64,000 bases of DNA from Chitinophagales bacterium (GCA_026936105.1 JAIXKI010000026.1:1-64000); one strand, 5' to 3'. Counted from the first letter of the stretch, positions 24,365 to 33,347 are shown. Translations and numbers: made by a program. Notes: generated by a model from the sequence alone, not told the origin.

Positions 24365-27352
24365 CTATTCCCTCATTGTGGCAGGGTCAAAGACGGTGCC
24401 TGCTTTGATCACTCTCCAGATCTTCATGGTGTTGCTGATATCTTCAAGAGGGTTTGCATCGAGCAGCACTATATCTGCCAGCTTTCCCTTTTCAATGGAA
24501 CCTATATGGCCGGAAGCGCCAACCACATCAGCTGCATCGAGTGTAGCAATTTTCAGTACATCAATATTGGGAATACCTGCTTCGCTGAAAAACTGGAGCA
24601 CCCAGTGAACCGATGGCCCATGGAATACTCCGGTCATCAAGGCATCGGTGCCATCCAGCATCTTCACTCCTGAATCATGAATTCTCTTTAGTGATGACAG
24701 TGTGTTTTTCCAAGCGGCTATCTGTCCTTCGGAAGGCTTTCTGCCGAATCCTGCCGATTCAATCTCAGGTTCGGGGATAAAAGTTCTGAACTTCTTATCC
24801 AACGTGGCGCTGTCAGCCAGTTTCAAGGTATTTCCTGCGCTGAAGATAGTAGGAGTGGGATCGAGCCAGGTGCCTGCATGCGACATCATTTTTACAATAT
24901 CATCATTATTGGGGCCGCTGTGCTCAATGGATTTGATTCCGAAATTCACACTGCGGGTGATCTCATCAAGAGCTATACCATGGCCTACGATGGGCATCCC
25001 CGTTTTCTTTGCTTCTGCTGCCACTTCAGTTTTTAAATACCAGGGAAGTGATGCATACACTTTGATGAATAAAGCCCCGTTCTCTTTGGCCCGGTGAACA
25101 TAGTTTCTTGCTTCTTCTTTTGTTGTGATTTCCAGGAATGCATCTCCCCATAAAGGAACCAATCCTTCAAAGATCTCACCTGCGGCAAAGTATCGGGGAA
25201 TCGGAAGGTTGGTTGTTTCTCCGCGATCCTTCAATGAATTGATGACATCGAGCCTGCTCCCTACATCCCTGATGGAAGTAACTCCATATGCAATGAATCT
25301 GTCTTCCGTGATCTGCTGATTGGACCATGCACTGTGAATATGAGAGTCCATCAGGCCGGGAATTGCATAACGTCCGCCTGCGTCCATTCTCGTTGTATTG
25401 GCTGGTATCTGTTTACCTTCTGCAGAACCAATCCATCCGATCTTTCCATTCTCAAGGAAAACGGAAGTTGCATCTGTGAATTTTCCGGTATTGAAATCAA
25501 GAACATGAACATTGGAAATCAGCAAAGGCTTTTTTTCTGCTTTCGGAATGGAAAGATGTATTGGTATCTCTATAGCAGAGCCTCCTTTTAAAGGTCTTTT
25601 CCAGACTTTTGTTCCTTCCGAATAAACGATCGAAGATCCATCACGGGTGAAGTGGAATGACCTTCCTCCTTTATCGCTGAAGAGTTTGAAGTCTTCATCT
25701 TTCAGCACTCCGTCTTTGTTCTTTGCCACCCATATTTCATTGTTTCTTCTGAAGGCGATCCATTTTTCATCGGGAGAAACGAGGCCGTCATGCGCATGCC
25801 TCTTCAGATCGGTAACAGCCTGAGGTGTTGCGCCCGGCTGTAATGATAACTTGTAAATATTGGCAATCATCTGCGTTCTGGCAGTGTAGTAAATAGATTT
25901 TCCGTCCGGAGAAAAATGAGGCCTTCCGTTCCAGCTGTTTGAAGTCTGTATAATCACAGATGTATCGTTGGTTGAGGACGGATTTGCTTTTATGAACTTG
26001 TAAGGATAGCCCAGCAGGTCGGATTGCTGATAAATGATTGAACTGCCATCGCTGCTCCATTCAGGCTGATGCTCCCAGGAGTCGCCGCCTGCTGTGGCAA
26101 CTGTATTAACTTTTCCGGTTATAAGATCATATACATGCAGTTCTCTTTTCCCTTTGTTATCGGATACGAATGCAATTCGTTTTCCATCAGGAGAAAATGA
26201 GGGCTCCATTTGAAAAGCCGATTCAGAAATGATCTTTGCAGGCTTTCCGTTTTTCAGCTCCTGCAACCAGATGGCTCCTGCAGCCATGAAAACTATCTTT
26301 TTGCCATCCGCTGAAATATCAGGTGAAAGAATTTCGGGAGATAAAATTTTTGATCCTGAAAAAGGATCCCATTTACGAACGACCGGCTCTGTGACATCCA
26401 TTTTCACTTTTGCTTTCCAGTTCAGTTTTTTTGTTTCAAAACTCGTCATATCCATAGCCCACAGCCTGGAATCAGCAGCGGCAAAAAGGATTTTGCCATC
26501 CGCTGAAATACTAAGATCTGTATTCATTCCTTTGAATGGTGCGACCGTTTGAGCCGCAGTATCGCCCAGCATAAAACGCTTCACGTTTCTGTTGGCAATA
26601 AAAAGAAAACCTTTTCTATCCGCCAGCATGGTTATATTCCCGGTTCTTCCGTTCATTGTACCCATTCTTTGAATATTGCCACCGGATGCCGGCATGGATT
26701 CAAAGATTGTTGTTACCTGTTGCGGTGCAGAGAAAGGCCCCATAGACTGTGATTGGCCTTTGCTTTCGGTGTATGACCATGCCAGGCTTCCGTCCTGCAG
26801 ATAGAAAACGGATGAGTAAGGCCTGGCTTGTGAAATCAGTTGCTGATTCTTACCATTTGCATCCACTGTGTAAAGAGTGGTCATGTCACCATTTCCAAAG
26901 AAGGGAACCTTTTCAAGCGGATATTCCTCCCGCTTCCAATAGGAGAGAAAAGCGATTCTTTTTCCATCAGGGCTCCATGCAGGTTTACCCGCAACCATAA
27001 ACACATTACTGACCTGAGAGATCTTTTTATTAGTGAGATTAAGGATAAATATATTTCCGTCACTGCCATCTCTGTTGGAGATAAATGCTATTCTTTTACC
27101 ATCCGGGGAAACAACAGGCTCATGATCGTAATAGGGGCCGAAGGTCAATTGAGTAGGTTCACCACCTGTTGCCGGCATACTGAACAGATGCCCCAGGAGG
27201 TTGAAAATAAAAGACCTTCCATCAGGCATGCTGTTGACTGACGGTTGTGTCACTTCTGAGGTTTCAAAGTTGATCTTATGAGTGGGATTTTGCCCAAATA
27301 CTTTTATATGAAAAAAGCAGGCAATCGCTGACAGCAATAAAAGTTTTCTCAT
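24365..27352 (-). CDS. Secreted amidohydrolase with N-terminal TolB/WD40-like beta-propeller
   Basis: 995 residues from the ATG at 27352; an earlier Met nine codons upstream is less likely because the signal peptide (Arg-Lys-Leu-Leu-Leu-Leu, ending Phe-Gly-Gln) begins at this one. Residues about 25-610 hold many PD40-type repeats (Ser-Pro-Asp-Gly-Lys-x-Ile-Ala-Phe), forming one or two beta-propellers. Residues about 630-995 are a metal-dependent amidohydrolase of the imidazolonepropionase/prolidase-like group: His671 and His673 (His-Ile-His), Lys764 (probable carboxylated bridge), His791, His811 and Asp903. It probably cleaves a peptide-like or N-acyl compound in the periplasm. Substrate unknown. 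Confidence 0.87.
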   Translation of the reverse strand: MRKLLLLSAIACFFHIKVFGQNPTHKINFETSEVTQPSVNSMPDGRSFIFNLLGHLFSMPATGGEPTQLTFGPYYDHEPVVSPDGKRIAFISNRDGSDGNIFILNLTNKKISQVSNVFMVAGKPAWSPDGKRIAFLSYWKREEYPLEKVPFFGNGDMTTLYTVDANGKNQQLISQARPYSSVFYLQDGSLAWSYTESKGQSQSMGPFSAPQQVTTIFESMPASGGNIQRMGTMNGRTGNITMLADRKGFLFIANRNVKRFMLGDTAAQTVAPFKGMNTDLSISADGKILFAAADSRLWAMDMTSFETKKLNWKAKVKMDVTEPVVRKWDPFSGSKILSPEILSPDISADGKKIVFMAAGAIWLQELKNGKPAKIISESAFQMEPSFSPDGKRIAFVSDNKGKRELHVYDLITGKVNTVATAGGDSWEHQPEWSSDGSSIIYQQSDLLGYPYKFIKANPSSTNDTSVIIQTSNSWNGRPHFSPDGKSIYYTARTQMIANIYKLSLQPGATPQAVTDLKRHAHDGLVSPDEKWIAFRRNNEIWVAKNKDGVLKDEDFKLFSDKGGRSFHFTRDGSSIVYSEGTKVWKRPLKGGSAIEIPIHLSIPKAEKKPLLISNVHVLDFNTGKFTDATSVFLENGKIGWIGSAEGKQIPANTTRMDAGGRYAIPGLMDSHIHSAWSNQQITEDRFIAYGVTSIRDVGSRLDVINSLKDRGETTNLPIPRYFAAGEIFEGLVPLWGDAFLEITTKEEARNYVHRAKENGALFIKVYASLPWYLKTEVAAEAKKTGMPIVGHGIALDEITRSVNFGIKSIEHSGPNNDDIVKMMSHAGTWLDPTPTIFSAGNTLKLADSATLDKKFRTFIPEPEIESAGFGRKPSEGQIAAWKNTLSSLKRIHDSGVKMLDGTDALMTGVFHGPSVHWVLQFFSEAGIPNIDVLKIATLDAADVVGASGHIGSIEKGKLADIVLLDANPLEDISNTMKIWRVIKAGTVFDPATMRE

Positions 27353-27500
27353 TTTGATAAGCAGTTTTAAGGAGATCAATTTACTAATATCCCGGCTAAA
27401 TCGCTAAGTTCATCATGTTTGTTTGATGAACGGGAATCTTATTATACAGGCAAATAAAAAAAAGCGGGTCAATATTTCAATGAAATTATTAACAGGCACT

Positions 27501-27526
27501 AAAAAAGCTTCCTGTTCGGAAGCTTT
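27501..27526 (-). terminator. Rho-independent terminator of the small acidic protein gene
   Basis: Stem AAAGCTTCC/GGAAGCTTT (27504-27512 and 27518-27526) with a 5-nt loop. Read leftward it is followed by a run of T (complement of 27501-27506). It lies 30 bp past the stop of the leftward gene ending at 27556. Confidence 0.75.
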
Positions 27527-27555
27527 GAATCTTTTTTGGATGGGCAATCGGGAGA

Positions 27556-27825
27556 TCAGTCATCGTCTTCATCTTCATAGTAGGCATCCTGGCTGCTCTT
27601 GTATTGTTCTTCCCATTCTTTTACTGTTTCGTCGGACAAGCATTCAATGATGTCGAATAGATGATCCTTCTTGAGTTTCCATTCAGTGTCTGTCGGGTCA
27701 TCAAACCGCTGAATAAAAAGACAATGATCAGACTCCACTGCCACTTTAATAAGAGTTATCGCCGAATCTTCTTTTTCTTTGATCAGGTAATAGCATCCAT
27801 TTTCCAATAGATCGTATGTGTACAT
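27556..27825 (-). CDS. Small acidic hypothetical protein
   Basis: 89 residues, no family recognised. It is soluble, rich in Asp and Glu, and ends in an acidic tail (Glu-Asp-Glu-Asp-Asp-Asp). The even distribution of hydrophobic residues (Tyr-Tyr-Leu-Ile, Ile-Thr-Leu-Ile-Lys-Val, Leu-Phe-Ile) suggests a compact alpha/beta fold. A good terminator just downstream supports that this is a real transcribed gene. It has its own transcription unit. Confidence 0.65.
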   Translation of the reverse strand: MYTYDLLENGCYYLIKEKEDSAITLIKVAVESDHCLFIQRFDDPTDTEWKLKKDHLFDIIECLSDETVKEWEEQYKSSQDAYYEDEDDD

Positions 27826-28326
27826 AACCCCTCCGTTTTTATAAATACATTAATTGATCATTCGACAATTGCCGAATTTAAAAAGGCTAGTTGTGGTCAG
27901 AATTTAAAAGGTGTTGAGTAAAATTGATCTCGAAGCAGAATCAAATGGGTTTGGACTTCTAACCAAATTTAATGGTTTTGATCCGTGAAAGCCAAAGAGT
28001 TTGCAAGAAATAAAATAATTCTTTTTGGAACTGTCGTAAATTACTGATAATCAATATATTATAAAATCCACCGATAATTATGCCTGCAATAAACTGTACC
28101 GAATTGAATTTCAAAATCTTGCTTCTCCGGATTAAATATTTGTTCGACCTGCTCCTGAATTTTTACAATTTTTAAAACAAAATTTGCTGATTGAAATGAC
28201 TGGAAGAATTTTTAAAAAGCAGTGTTTGGAATTAGAATTTTTTCTGAAATGAAGCAACACAAAGTCACGGTAAGGATTGTTTTAAAGGGCAGGCGGATAA
28301 GTATTTTGAAATATCTTTGCCCTCCC
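27826..28326. other. AT-rich intergenic region with a possible gene remnant
   Basis: About 500 bp without a convincing gene. On the minus strand 28059 to about 28230 stays open in one frame and reads like protein (…Gln-Glu-Gln-Val-Glu-Gln-Ile-Phe…) but has no start codon and no recognised family; it may be a decayed gene or chance. The right end carries the promoter of tRNA-Lys. Confidence 0.3.
28312..28319 (+). promoter_or_regulatory. -7 box of tRNA-Lys
   Basis: TATCTTTG matches the TAnnTTTG consensus and ends 8 bp before the tRNA, the expected position for a start at the mature 5' end. No TTG lies at 19-20 bp upstream, so the -33 element is not visible. Confidence 0.5.
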
Positions 28327-28399
28327 GACTCCGTAGCTCAGCTGGTAGAGCTACTGACTCTTAATCAGTAGGTCCAGGGTTCGAGTCCCTGCGGGGTCA
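28327..28399 (+). tRNA. tRNA-Lys (anticodon CTT)
   Basis: 73 nt that fold as a cloverleaf. The acceptor stem pairs GACTCCG with CGGGGTC (one T-G pair), the D arm has AGCTGGTAGAG, the anticodon stem ACTGA/TCAGT holds the loop CTCTTAA with anticodon CTT, and the T arm has the GTTCGAGTC box. CCA is not encoded (the next base after the discriminator A is C, then A). Reads the Lys codon AAG. It stands alone with its own promoter box and terminator. Confidence 0.97.
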
Positions 28400-28403
28400 C
28401 AAG

Positions 28404-28429
28404 GCAACTCAAATGGAGTTGCTTTTTTT
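28404..28429 (+). terminator. Terminator of tRNA-Lys
   Basis: A 7-bp stem GCAACTC/GAGTTGC (28404-28410 with 28416-28422) followed by a T-tract (28423-28429), starting 5 bp past the tRNA. Confidence 0.8.
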
Positions 28430-28476
28430 ATAACGTTGGTCTTCACGAGGAGCACAGCTACAAAGCGATCTGCCTT

Positions 28477-28554
28477 GAGTGCAGTTTGCATCAGCTATGG
28501 GGTTTGATTTGACACAATGATTCTCTCTTTTATTGCCTCGCAAAGACCTGCAGT
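28477..28554. repeat. 78-bp direct repeat, copy 1
   Basis: Begins GAGTGCAGTTTGCATC and ends with GCAGT. It matches 28688-28765 over the same length with about eight substitutions and no gaps (about 90% identity by eye). Noncoding. Confidence 0.8.
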
Positions 28555-28687
28555 CTTTTAAAGCGAAAGCCTTTACGAGTCATGTAGGGTGGGTCTTTGC
28601 GAGGAGCGAAGCTCAGGCTCTGTGTGTGAGGGAGACGAAACAATCTGCCCCCGTGCGATGGCTTTTAGAAAATGAAGTCTTCTCCCC

Positions 28688-28765
28688 GAGTGCAGTTTGC
28701 ATCGGCAATGGTGTTTGACTTGACACAATGATTCTTTCTTTTATTGCTTCGCAAAGACTAGCAGT
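28688..28765. repeat. 78-bp direct repeat, copy 2
   Basis: Second copy of the repeat at 28477-28554, in the same orientation, start-to-start distance 211 bp. Noncoding. Confidence 0.8.
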
Positions 28766-28836
28766 TTTTTTTGCCGCGTTGATCATCGCGAGGAACGAAG
28801 TGATCCGCCTTCGGGTGAAGTTTTAATCTCTTCGGA

Positions 28837-29289
28837 TCACTCCTCTACTTCCTTGAATTTTATTTTATTCATGGGCACGACCACTACAGGAACAAAGGAG
28901 TTTCGTATTATACTTTCGGCTGTGCTGCCCATTACCATCCTGGACAAGCCTGTTCTGCCATGCGTTCCCATCACAATAAAAGTGGTATGTTTTTGAATGG
29001 ACAGCGGAATGATATCTTCTTTAGGATCTCCAATAAGGGTGATGATATCGGTTTTAACGTCTGCGTGTTTTTCTTTCACTTCCTGTAAAGCCTTTTCTGC
29101 AATGCTTTTTCTCGCTTCCCACTGGTTTACGAAGAGTTGGCCGGTATCTGCCGGCACATAATTATTATGTTTGTTGATGATGGTTACCAGTGTTACGGAA
29201 GCGCCGATCTTTTTTGCCAATGCATATCCCACTTTTTCCACTTCGGAAGAATAAGCGCTGAAATCGAGTGTGATCAGAATATGGCTCAT
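28837..29289 (-). CDS. Universal stress protein, single domain
   Basis: 150 residues, one Usp domain. The ATP-binding pattern Gly-Thr-His-Gly-x9-Gly-Ser is intact, so this one probably binds ATP, unlike the degenerate second domains of the two-domain proteins elsewhere in the window. It is the last gene of a leftward TetR - MFS - Usp unit, 11 bp after the transporter gene. Confidence 0.92.
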   Translation of the reverse strand: MSHILITLDFSAYSSEVEKVGYALAKKIGASVTLVTIINKHNNYVPADTGQLFVNQWEARKSIAEKALQEVKEKHADVKTDIITLIGDPKEDIIPLSIQKHTTFIVMGTHGRTGLSRMVMGSTAESIIRNSFVPVVVVPMNKIKFKEVEE

Positions 29290-29300
29290 AGTTTATACTT

Positions 29301-30866
29301 TTATTCCATTGACCATTCGACACCTTCTTCATTCCGCGGTGCTTTCTTCCGGGTCTTGAACAGGATAAGGCATGGGATCAGTATCAAAAAGAAAATGCCG
29401 AGATAAATGAACATGTCTTTATAGGTTAAAAATGTTGCCTGCCCCTGCATAATCCGGGAGATCAGGCCATATGCTTTGGAAGTGGCAGTATGCTGATCAT
29501 AACCTTTGCTCATGAATCCGCGGGTCAGCATCTGCAATCTCATCTGGGCTTCCGTATTGGTGGCCGTGATATTTTCAACAAGGTTGGCATAATGTTTTGC
29601 CGTATCTCTTGCAATATAAGTTGTGATCATAGCTATACCGAGAGAACCTCCGAGTTGACGCACCATATTGCTCAGGGCAGTACCCTGGGGAATTTCCACT
29701 CCTTCAAGATCTGCCAGGGAAATAGTCGTGAGCGGAATGAAGATAAACCCCATGGCAAGACCGCGGATAATCAGTGGCCAGAAAAAATCGTGCTGCCCGG
29801 CCTGGGTGTTCAGATGGCCCAATTGAAAGCTGAAGACAAAAAACAAAAGCATTCCTATACCTGCATAAGCAGCAGGATGAATTATTTTTTTTCTCAACAG
29901 GTTTCCGACAATAGGCATCATGAATGCAGTGGCAAGGCTTCCGGGCAGCAGGATCAATCCTGTTTGCATGGCATCAAAGCCGAGCAGGGCCTGGCAATAG
30001 ATGGGAATGATCAGCGTGGTCCCATACAGGCCGAATCCTAATACAAAATTGAATAAGGTGCCGGTGGTGAACGGGCGGTTGTTGAATAACCTGAGATTGA
30101 TTATGGGATCCTTCCTTAAGAGCTCACGCATCACAAACAAGATACCGGTGACCACAGCCACTATCGCAAGAACTGTGATATATCCGGTTTCAAACCAATC
30201 TTCACTTTGACCTTTTTCCAAAACAACCTGTAAGGAGCCGATGGCTGCTATCAGTAAAACAAGAGCCAGCCAGTCCATTTTTGCTGCGGTGGCTTTTACC
30301 AATGGCTCTTTTACATAAGCCAGAGTAAGAATGGTTGCCAGAATTCCGAAAGGAACATTGATAAAAAATATCCAGTGCCAGGAATAATTGTCGGTGATGA
30401 AACCACCAAGTGTAGGCCCGATGGCTGGACCAACAATAACGCCCACACCATAGATCGCATTGGCAAGGCCTAATTCTTCTTTGGGAAAAGTTTCGATGAG
30501 GATGGCTTGAGCAGTAGAGATCAATCCGCCGCCACCGATACCCTGGATGATCCGGAAAATGATCAGTTCGGTTACACTGGTGGATGTTCCGCAAAGAATG
30601 GAACCGATTGTAAATAGAATGATCGAACCCGCGAAATAATATTTTCTGCCGAAGCGTGCACTCATCCATCCGGAAAGAGTGATCATGATCACATTGGAAA
30701 TGGCGTAACCGGTGATGATCCATCCGATCTCATCGAAAGTGGCGCCCAGGTTCCCCATCATCTGCGTCAGAGATATGTTGACAATGGAAGTGTCAATGAG
30801 TTGCAGCAAAGCTGCGGAAACCACGGTGAAAATAACTATGATCTTATCGCCTGATAATTTTGCCAT
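29301..30866 (-). CDS. DHA2 family (14-TMS) multidrug MFS transporter, EmrB/QacA-like
   Basis: 521 residues with about 14 hydrophobic segments. Family marks include Asp-Thr-Ser-Ile-Val-Asn-Ile in the first helix, Gly-Arg-Lys in the loop between helices 2 and 3 (motif A), and Gly-Pro-x-Ile-Gly-Pro-x-Leu-Gly-Gly in helix 5 (motif C), typical of drug:H+ antiporters. The start at 30866 follows the TetR gene by 46 bp, and the Usp gene follows by 11 bp. EmrA-like and TolC-like partners are not encoded next to it, so it may act alone in the inner membrane. Expression is probably controlled by the adjacent TetR regulator. Confidence 0.92.
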   Translation of the reverse strand: MAKLSGDKIIVIFTVVSAALLQLIDTSIVNISLTQMMGNLGATFDEIGWIITGYAISNVIMITLSGWMSARFGRKYYFAGSIILFTIGSILCGTSTSVTELIIFRIIQGIGGGGLISTAQAILIETFPKEELGLANAIYGVGVIVGPAIGPTLGGFITDNYSWHWIFFINVPFGILATILTLAYVKEPLVKATAAKMDWLALVLLIAAIGSLQVVLEKGQSEDWFETGYITVLAIVAVVTGILFVMRELLRKDPIINLRLFNNRPFTTGTLFNFVLGFGLYGTTLIIPIYCQALLGFDAMQTGLILLPGSLATAFMMPIVGNLLRKKIIHPAAYAGIGMLLFFVFSFQLGHLNTQAGQHDFFWPLIIRGLAMGFIFIPLTTISLADLEGVEIPQGTALSNMVRQLGGSLGIAMITTYIARDTAKHYANLVENITATNTEAQMRLQMLTRGFMSKGYDQHTATSKAYGLISRIMQGQATFLTYKDMFIYLGIFFLILIPCLILFKTRKKAPRNEEGVEWSME

Positions 30867-30912
30867 TCAAAGTTTGTTATCAAAAAATAAAGTTTGTTTT
30901 GTAATGATTGGT

Positions 30913-31485
30913 TCATGATTTCAATGCATCCCAGCAGAGCTCGAATATCTGATCAATTTGATATGGCAAAATCTTTCTACCGCTGTATTTGCTGTGTTTA
31001 ATAAATTCATTGATACTTCCTGCCATAAACGTAAGAAGGAGTGAATTGTCCATATCTTTTAAATGTTTTTCTTCTTTTCCACGCTCCAGCAGCTTGTACA
31101 GGGGTTGATTCATTTTCCTGGTGATCTCTTTGGTGGTCTCGGTTATGAAAGGGGAGTGGTAACACTGGTCCAGGAACACCGACTGGTCAAAGTGTTCCAT
31201 TCTGAATTTCACAATATTCATCCAGACAATTTTAAAACCGGTTTTGAAAGGTGCATTCTCATCGTACCCGTCAAAATAAATATTCAAAGCATTCTTCCGG
31301 CATTCGGTGAAAAGTGCGTTGATGAGATCGTTCTTATTATGAAAATAAATATACAGGGTGCCGGTGGCTATCCGTGCCGCCGATGCGATGCTGCTCATGG
31401 TGATGCCGGCAAGGCCTTTTTGCTGCACCAAATGCAATGTCGCTGAAAAGACCTGACCTGCTTTATGTTGATCCCGGGGTTTCAC
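30913..31485 (-). CDS. TetR/AcrR family transcriptional regulator
   Basis: 190 residues. The N-terminal helix-turn-helix (about 8-55) shows Gly-Ile-Thr-Met-Ser-Ser-Ile-Ala, then Thr-Gly-Thr-Leu-Tyr-Ile-Tyr-Phe with Lys-Asn-Asp-Leu, the classic TetR pattern. The C-terminal part is the ligand-binding and dimerisation region. It lies upstream of the MFS gene on the same strand, and a palindrome of the TetR-operator type sits 15-28 bp before its start, so it probably represses its own operon and responds to an exported compound. Confidence 0.92.
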   Translation of the reverse strand: MKPRDQHKAGQVFSATLHLVQQKGLAGITMSSIASAARIATGTLYIYFHNKNDLINALFTECRKNALNIYFDGYDENAPFKTGFKIVWMNIVKFRMEHFDQSVFLDQCYHSPFITETTKEITRKMNQPLYKLLERGKEEKHLKDMDNSLLLTFMAGSINEFIKHSKYSGRKILPYQIDQIFELCWDALKS

Positions 31486-31489
31486 GGCA

Positions 31490-31516
31490 CAAAAATAAAT
31501 GAATATTTATTCAGTT
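31490..31516 (-). promoter_or_regulatory. Probable TetR operator next to a -7 box
   Basis: TGAATA-TT-TATTCA (31500-31513) is a perfect inverted repeat and resembles operators of TetR/AcrR-type regulators (TGAAT…ATTCA). It is next to TATTTTTG (complement of 31490-31497), a perfect -7 box for the leftward operon, so binding would block transcription. Confidence 0.6.
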
Positions 31517-31736
31517 AAAAGTAAACTCTTAGCCGGCCATTATTTTTTTCAAATAACCCTGTGTAATTTTTTCTTTGTTCCATCAAACTGACCGGTGGCT
31601 GTGTTATCTTTATTGCTCCTTATTATCTGAACCATCCCGCGTTTACAGCATGATAAATTTTTGGATACGGATGATTACTCTTCATACAATGAAACAAAAA
31701 AGACATTCTTAAAATTCATTTAGTAAAAACAGAATA

Positions 31737-32441
31737 ATGATCAATCACGATTTTATCAATTTAAATTGTTCCGACGGAACTTCCATGTATGCATACATAG
31801 CTTTCCCTGAAAATGAAAAACAGTTTCCTGCTCTTTTATTGTTCCAGGAAGCATTCGGAGTTACCAAACATATCAGATCAGTTGCCGAACGGCTTTGCAA
31901 GGAAGGTTATGCAGTGATCGCACCCGACCTTTATCACAGGACTGTGAAAAGAGCAGAAATTCCCTATACTGATTTCCCGACTGCTGATCCGCACCGAAAA
32001 GCAATCACTTTGGATGGATTGAAAACAGATCTGGCAGCATGCTATGATTGGCTGATCAGTCAAAGCGGAGTGCAAAAAGACAAGATCGGAAGTGTTGGTT
32101 TTTGCATGGGCGGGAGAGTGGCTTATTATTCCAATGCTATTTTACCGTTGGCAGCATCTGTTTCATACTATGGCGGGGGCATTGACCTTCTCACGGATCT
32201 TTGTCCGCAATTGCACGGCCCGCAATTATTTTTCTGGGGCGGATTGGATAAGAATATCACAGACGATAAAATATCTGTTGTTATCAATGCCATTAAAAAT
32301 GCAGGGAAAGAGTTTACCAGCGTGACGATCTCTAATGCAGATCATGGTTTCAATTGCGATGAAAGGGACAGCTATCATCCACTTGCAGCAAAAGAGGCCT
32401 GGGCGCATACGATTGCCTTCCTGGATAACCGTCTAAAGTGA
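31737..32441 (+). CDS. Dienelactone hydrolase family protein
   Basis: 234 residues, alpha/beta hydrolase. The triad Cys123 (Gly-Phe-Cys-Met-Gly-Gly), Asp171 (Gly-Gly-Leu-Asp-Lys) and His203 (Ala-Asp-His-Gly-Phe) matches the Cys-Asp-His triad of dienelactone hydrolases almost position for position. In aromatic degradation such enzymes open dienelactone to maleylacetate, but no aromatic pathway genes are nearby and many family members hydrolyse other esters. Cytoplasmic. Monocistronic. Confidence 0.88.
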   Translation: MINHDFINLNCSDGTSMYAYIAFPENEKQFPALLLFQEAFGVTKHIRSVAERLCKEGYAVIAPDLYHRTVKRAEIPYTDFPTADPHRKAITLDGLKTDLAACYDWLISQSGVQKDKIGSVGFCMGGRVAYYSNAILPLAASVSYYGGGIDLLTDLCPQLHGPQLFFWGGLDKNITDDKISVVINAIKNAGKEFTSVTISNADHGFNCDERDSYHPLAAKEAWAHTIAFLDNRLK

Positions 32442-32587
32442 TTTTTTTTGTACCGCATTCGTTTTTTTTTGAACAAGCTCATGATATGAGTGTTATATGT
32501 TTATTGTAAGAACCTGATCAATAACTTTTCAACACAGGCAAATACAACCGATGTTTAAGGATATTTGCATATTAAATTTTTCAGATA

Positions 32588-33256
32588 ATGGAAGAGCATA
32601 TAGTTAAGATCCTTTCGGCAGAATGGGTCACTCATGATGTAAGGCGTTTTAAAATTGAAAAACCAAAAGGTTATTCTTTTATTCCTGGCCAGGCAACCGA
32701 TGTTGCCATCAACAAACCGGAATGGAAAAATGAAAAACGGCCTTTTACTTTTACCGCATTGAATGAATGGGATCACCTTGAATTTACCATCAAGACTTAT
32801 CCTGAAAGAAACGGAGTGACCAACCAGTTAAGAAAACTACATGCAGGTGACGAGCTGATCATTCACGATGTATGGGGAGCCATTCAATACAAAGGGGAAG
32901 GTGTGTTCATTGCCGGTGGCGCCGGTGTGACGCCTTTCATTGCGATCTTAAGGCAATTGAAAAAGGATAATAAAGTTGGCAATAACGTTCTGTTGTTTTC
33001 CAATAAAACCCGTGAAGACATCATTCTTTATGATGAGTTCAAAGATATTCTCGGAAAAAATTTCATTAACACACTGACTCATGAGAATATTGCCGGCTTC
33101 GATCATCATATCATTGATGAAGAATACCTGAAACAAAAGGTCAAAAGTTTCGATCAGAAATTTTATATCTGCGGGCCCGATCCCATGGTGGCTGCCATCA
33201 AATCCATCCTGGAAAAACTGGGAGGCAAAAATGCGATCGTCACTGTAGAGATGTAG
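32588..33256 (+). CDS. FAD-binding oxidoreductase, ferredoxin reductase-like
   Basis: 222 residues. The FAD domain has Arg-Pro-Phe-Thr-Phe-Thr (the Arg-x-Tyr/Phe-Thr/Ser flavin site); the NAD(P) domain has Gly-Gly-Ala-Gly-Val-Thr-Pro-Phe and the C-terminal Cys-Gly-Pro-Asp-Pro-Met. It lacks an iron-sulfur domain, so it needs a separate electron partner such as a ferredoxin or flavodoxin. It is a compact version of the ferredoxin-NADP+ reductase superfamily. Not linked to an obvious partner gene. Confidence 0.87.
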   Translation: MEEHIVKILSAEWVTHDVRRFKIEKPKGYSFIPGQATDVAINKPEWKNEKRPFTFTALNEWDHLEFTIKTYPERNGVTNQLRKLHAGDELIIHDVWGAIQYKGEGVFIAGGAGVTPFIAILRQLKKDNKVGNNVLLFSNKTREDIILYDEFKDILGKNFINTLTHENIAGFDHHIIDEEYLKQKVKSFDQKFYICGPDPMVAAIKSILEKLGGKNAIVTVEM

Positions 33257-33317
33257 ATGGTATAAATTCTGAAAAGAAAATAACAAAATTTTCCACACAG
33301 GTTAATAATTCCGGTTC

Positions 33318-33347
33318 TTGCAGGCATAATCTGATTTGCTATATTTG
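33318..33347 (+). promoter_or_regulatory. Promoter of the parE transcription unit
   Basis: TTG (33318-33320), 19 bp, then TATATTTG (33340-33347) fits the Bacteroidota -33/-7 consensus exactly. Transcription should begin near 33354, leaving a leader of about 78 nt before the ATG at 33432. Confidence 0.72.

Larger units (their letters stand above)
28438..28836. repeat. Noncoding repeat cluster downstream of tRNA-Lys
   Basis: About 400 bp without a real gene; the rightward open frame at 28533-28718 is a by-product of the repeats. Three related segments of the type GCGAGGAACGAAGYGATCTG occur: near 28443 (diverged), near 28593 (interrupted by an insertion) and near 28787. Motifs of this kind are known as widespread short intergenic repeats in many bacteria. 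They alternate with the two 78-bp repeats listed separately, so a composite unit seems to be duplicated. Confidence 0.6.

Noticed and set aside
28533..28718. 61-codon frame in the tRNA-Lys repeat region
   Set aside because: It runs through short intergenic repeats and does not continue across both copies in the same frame.
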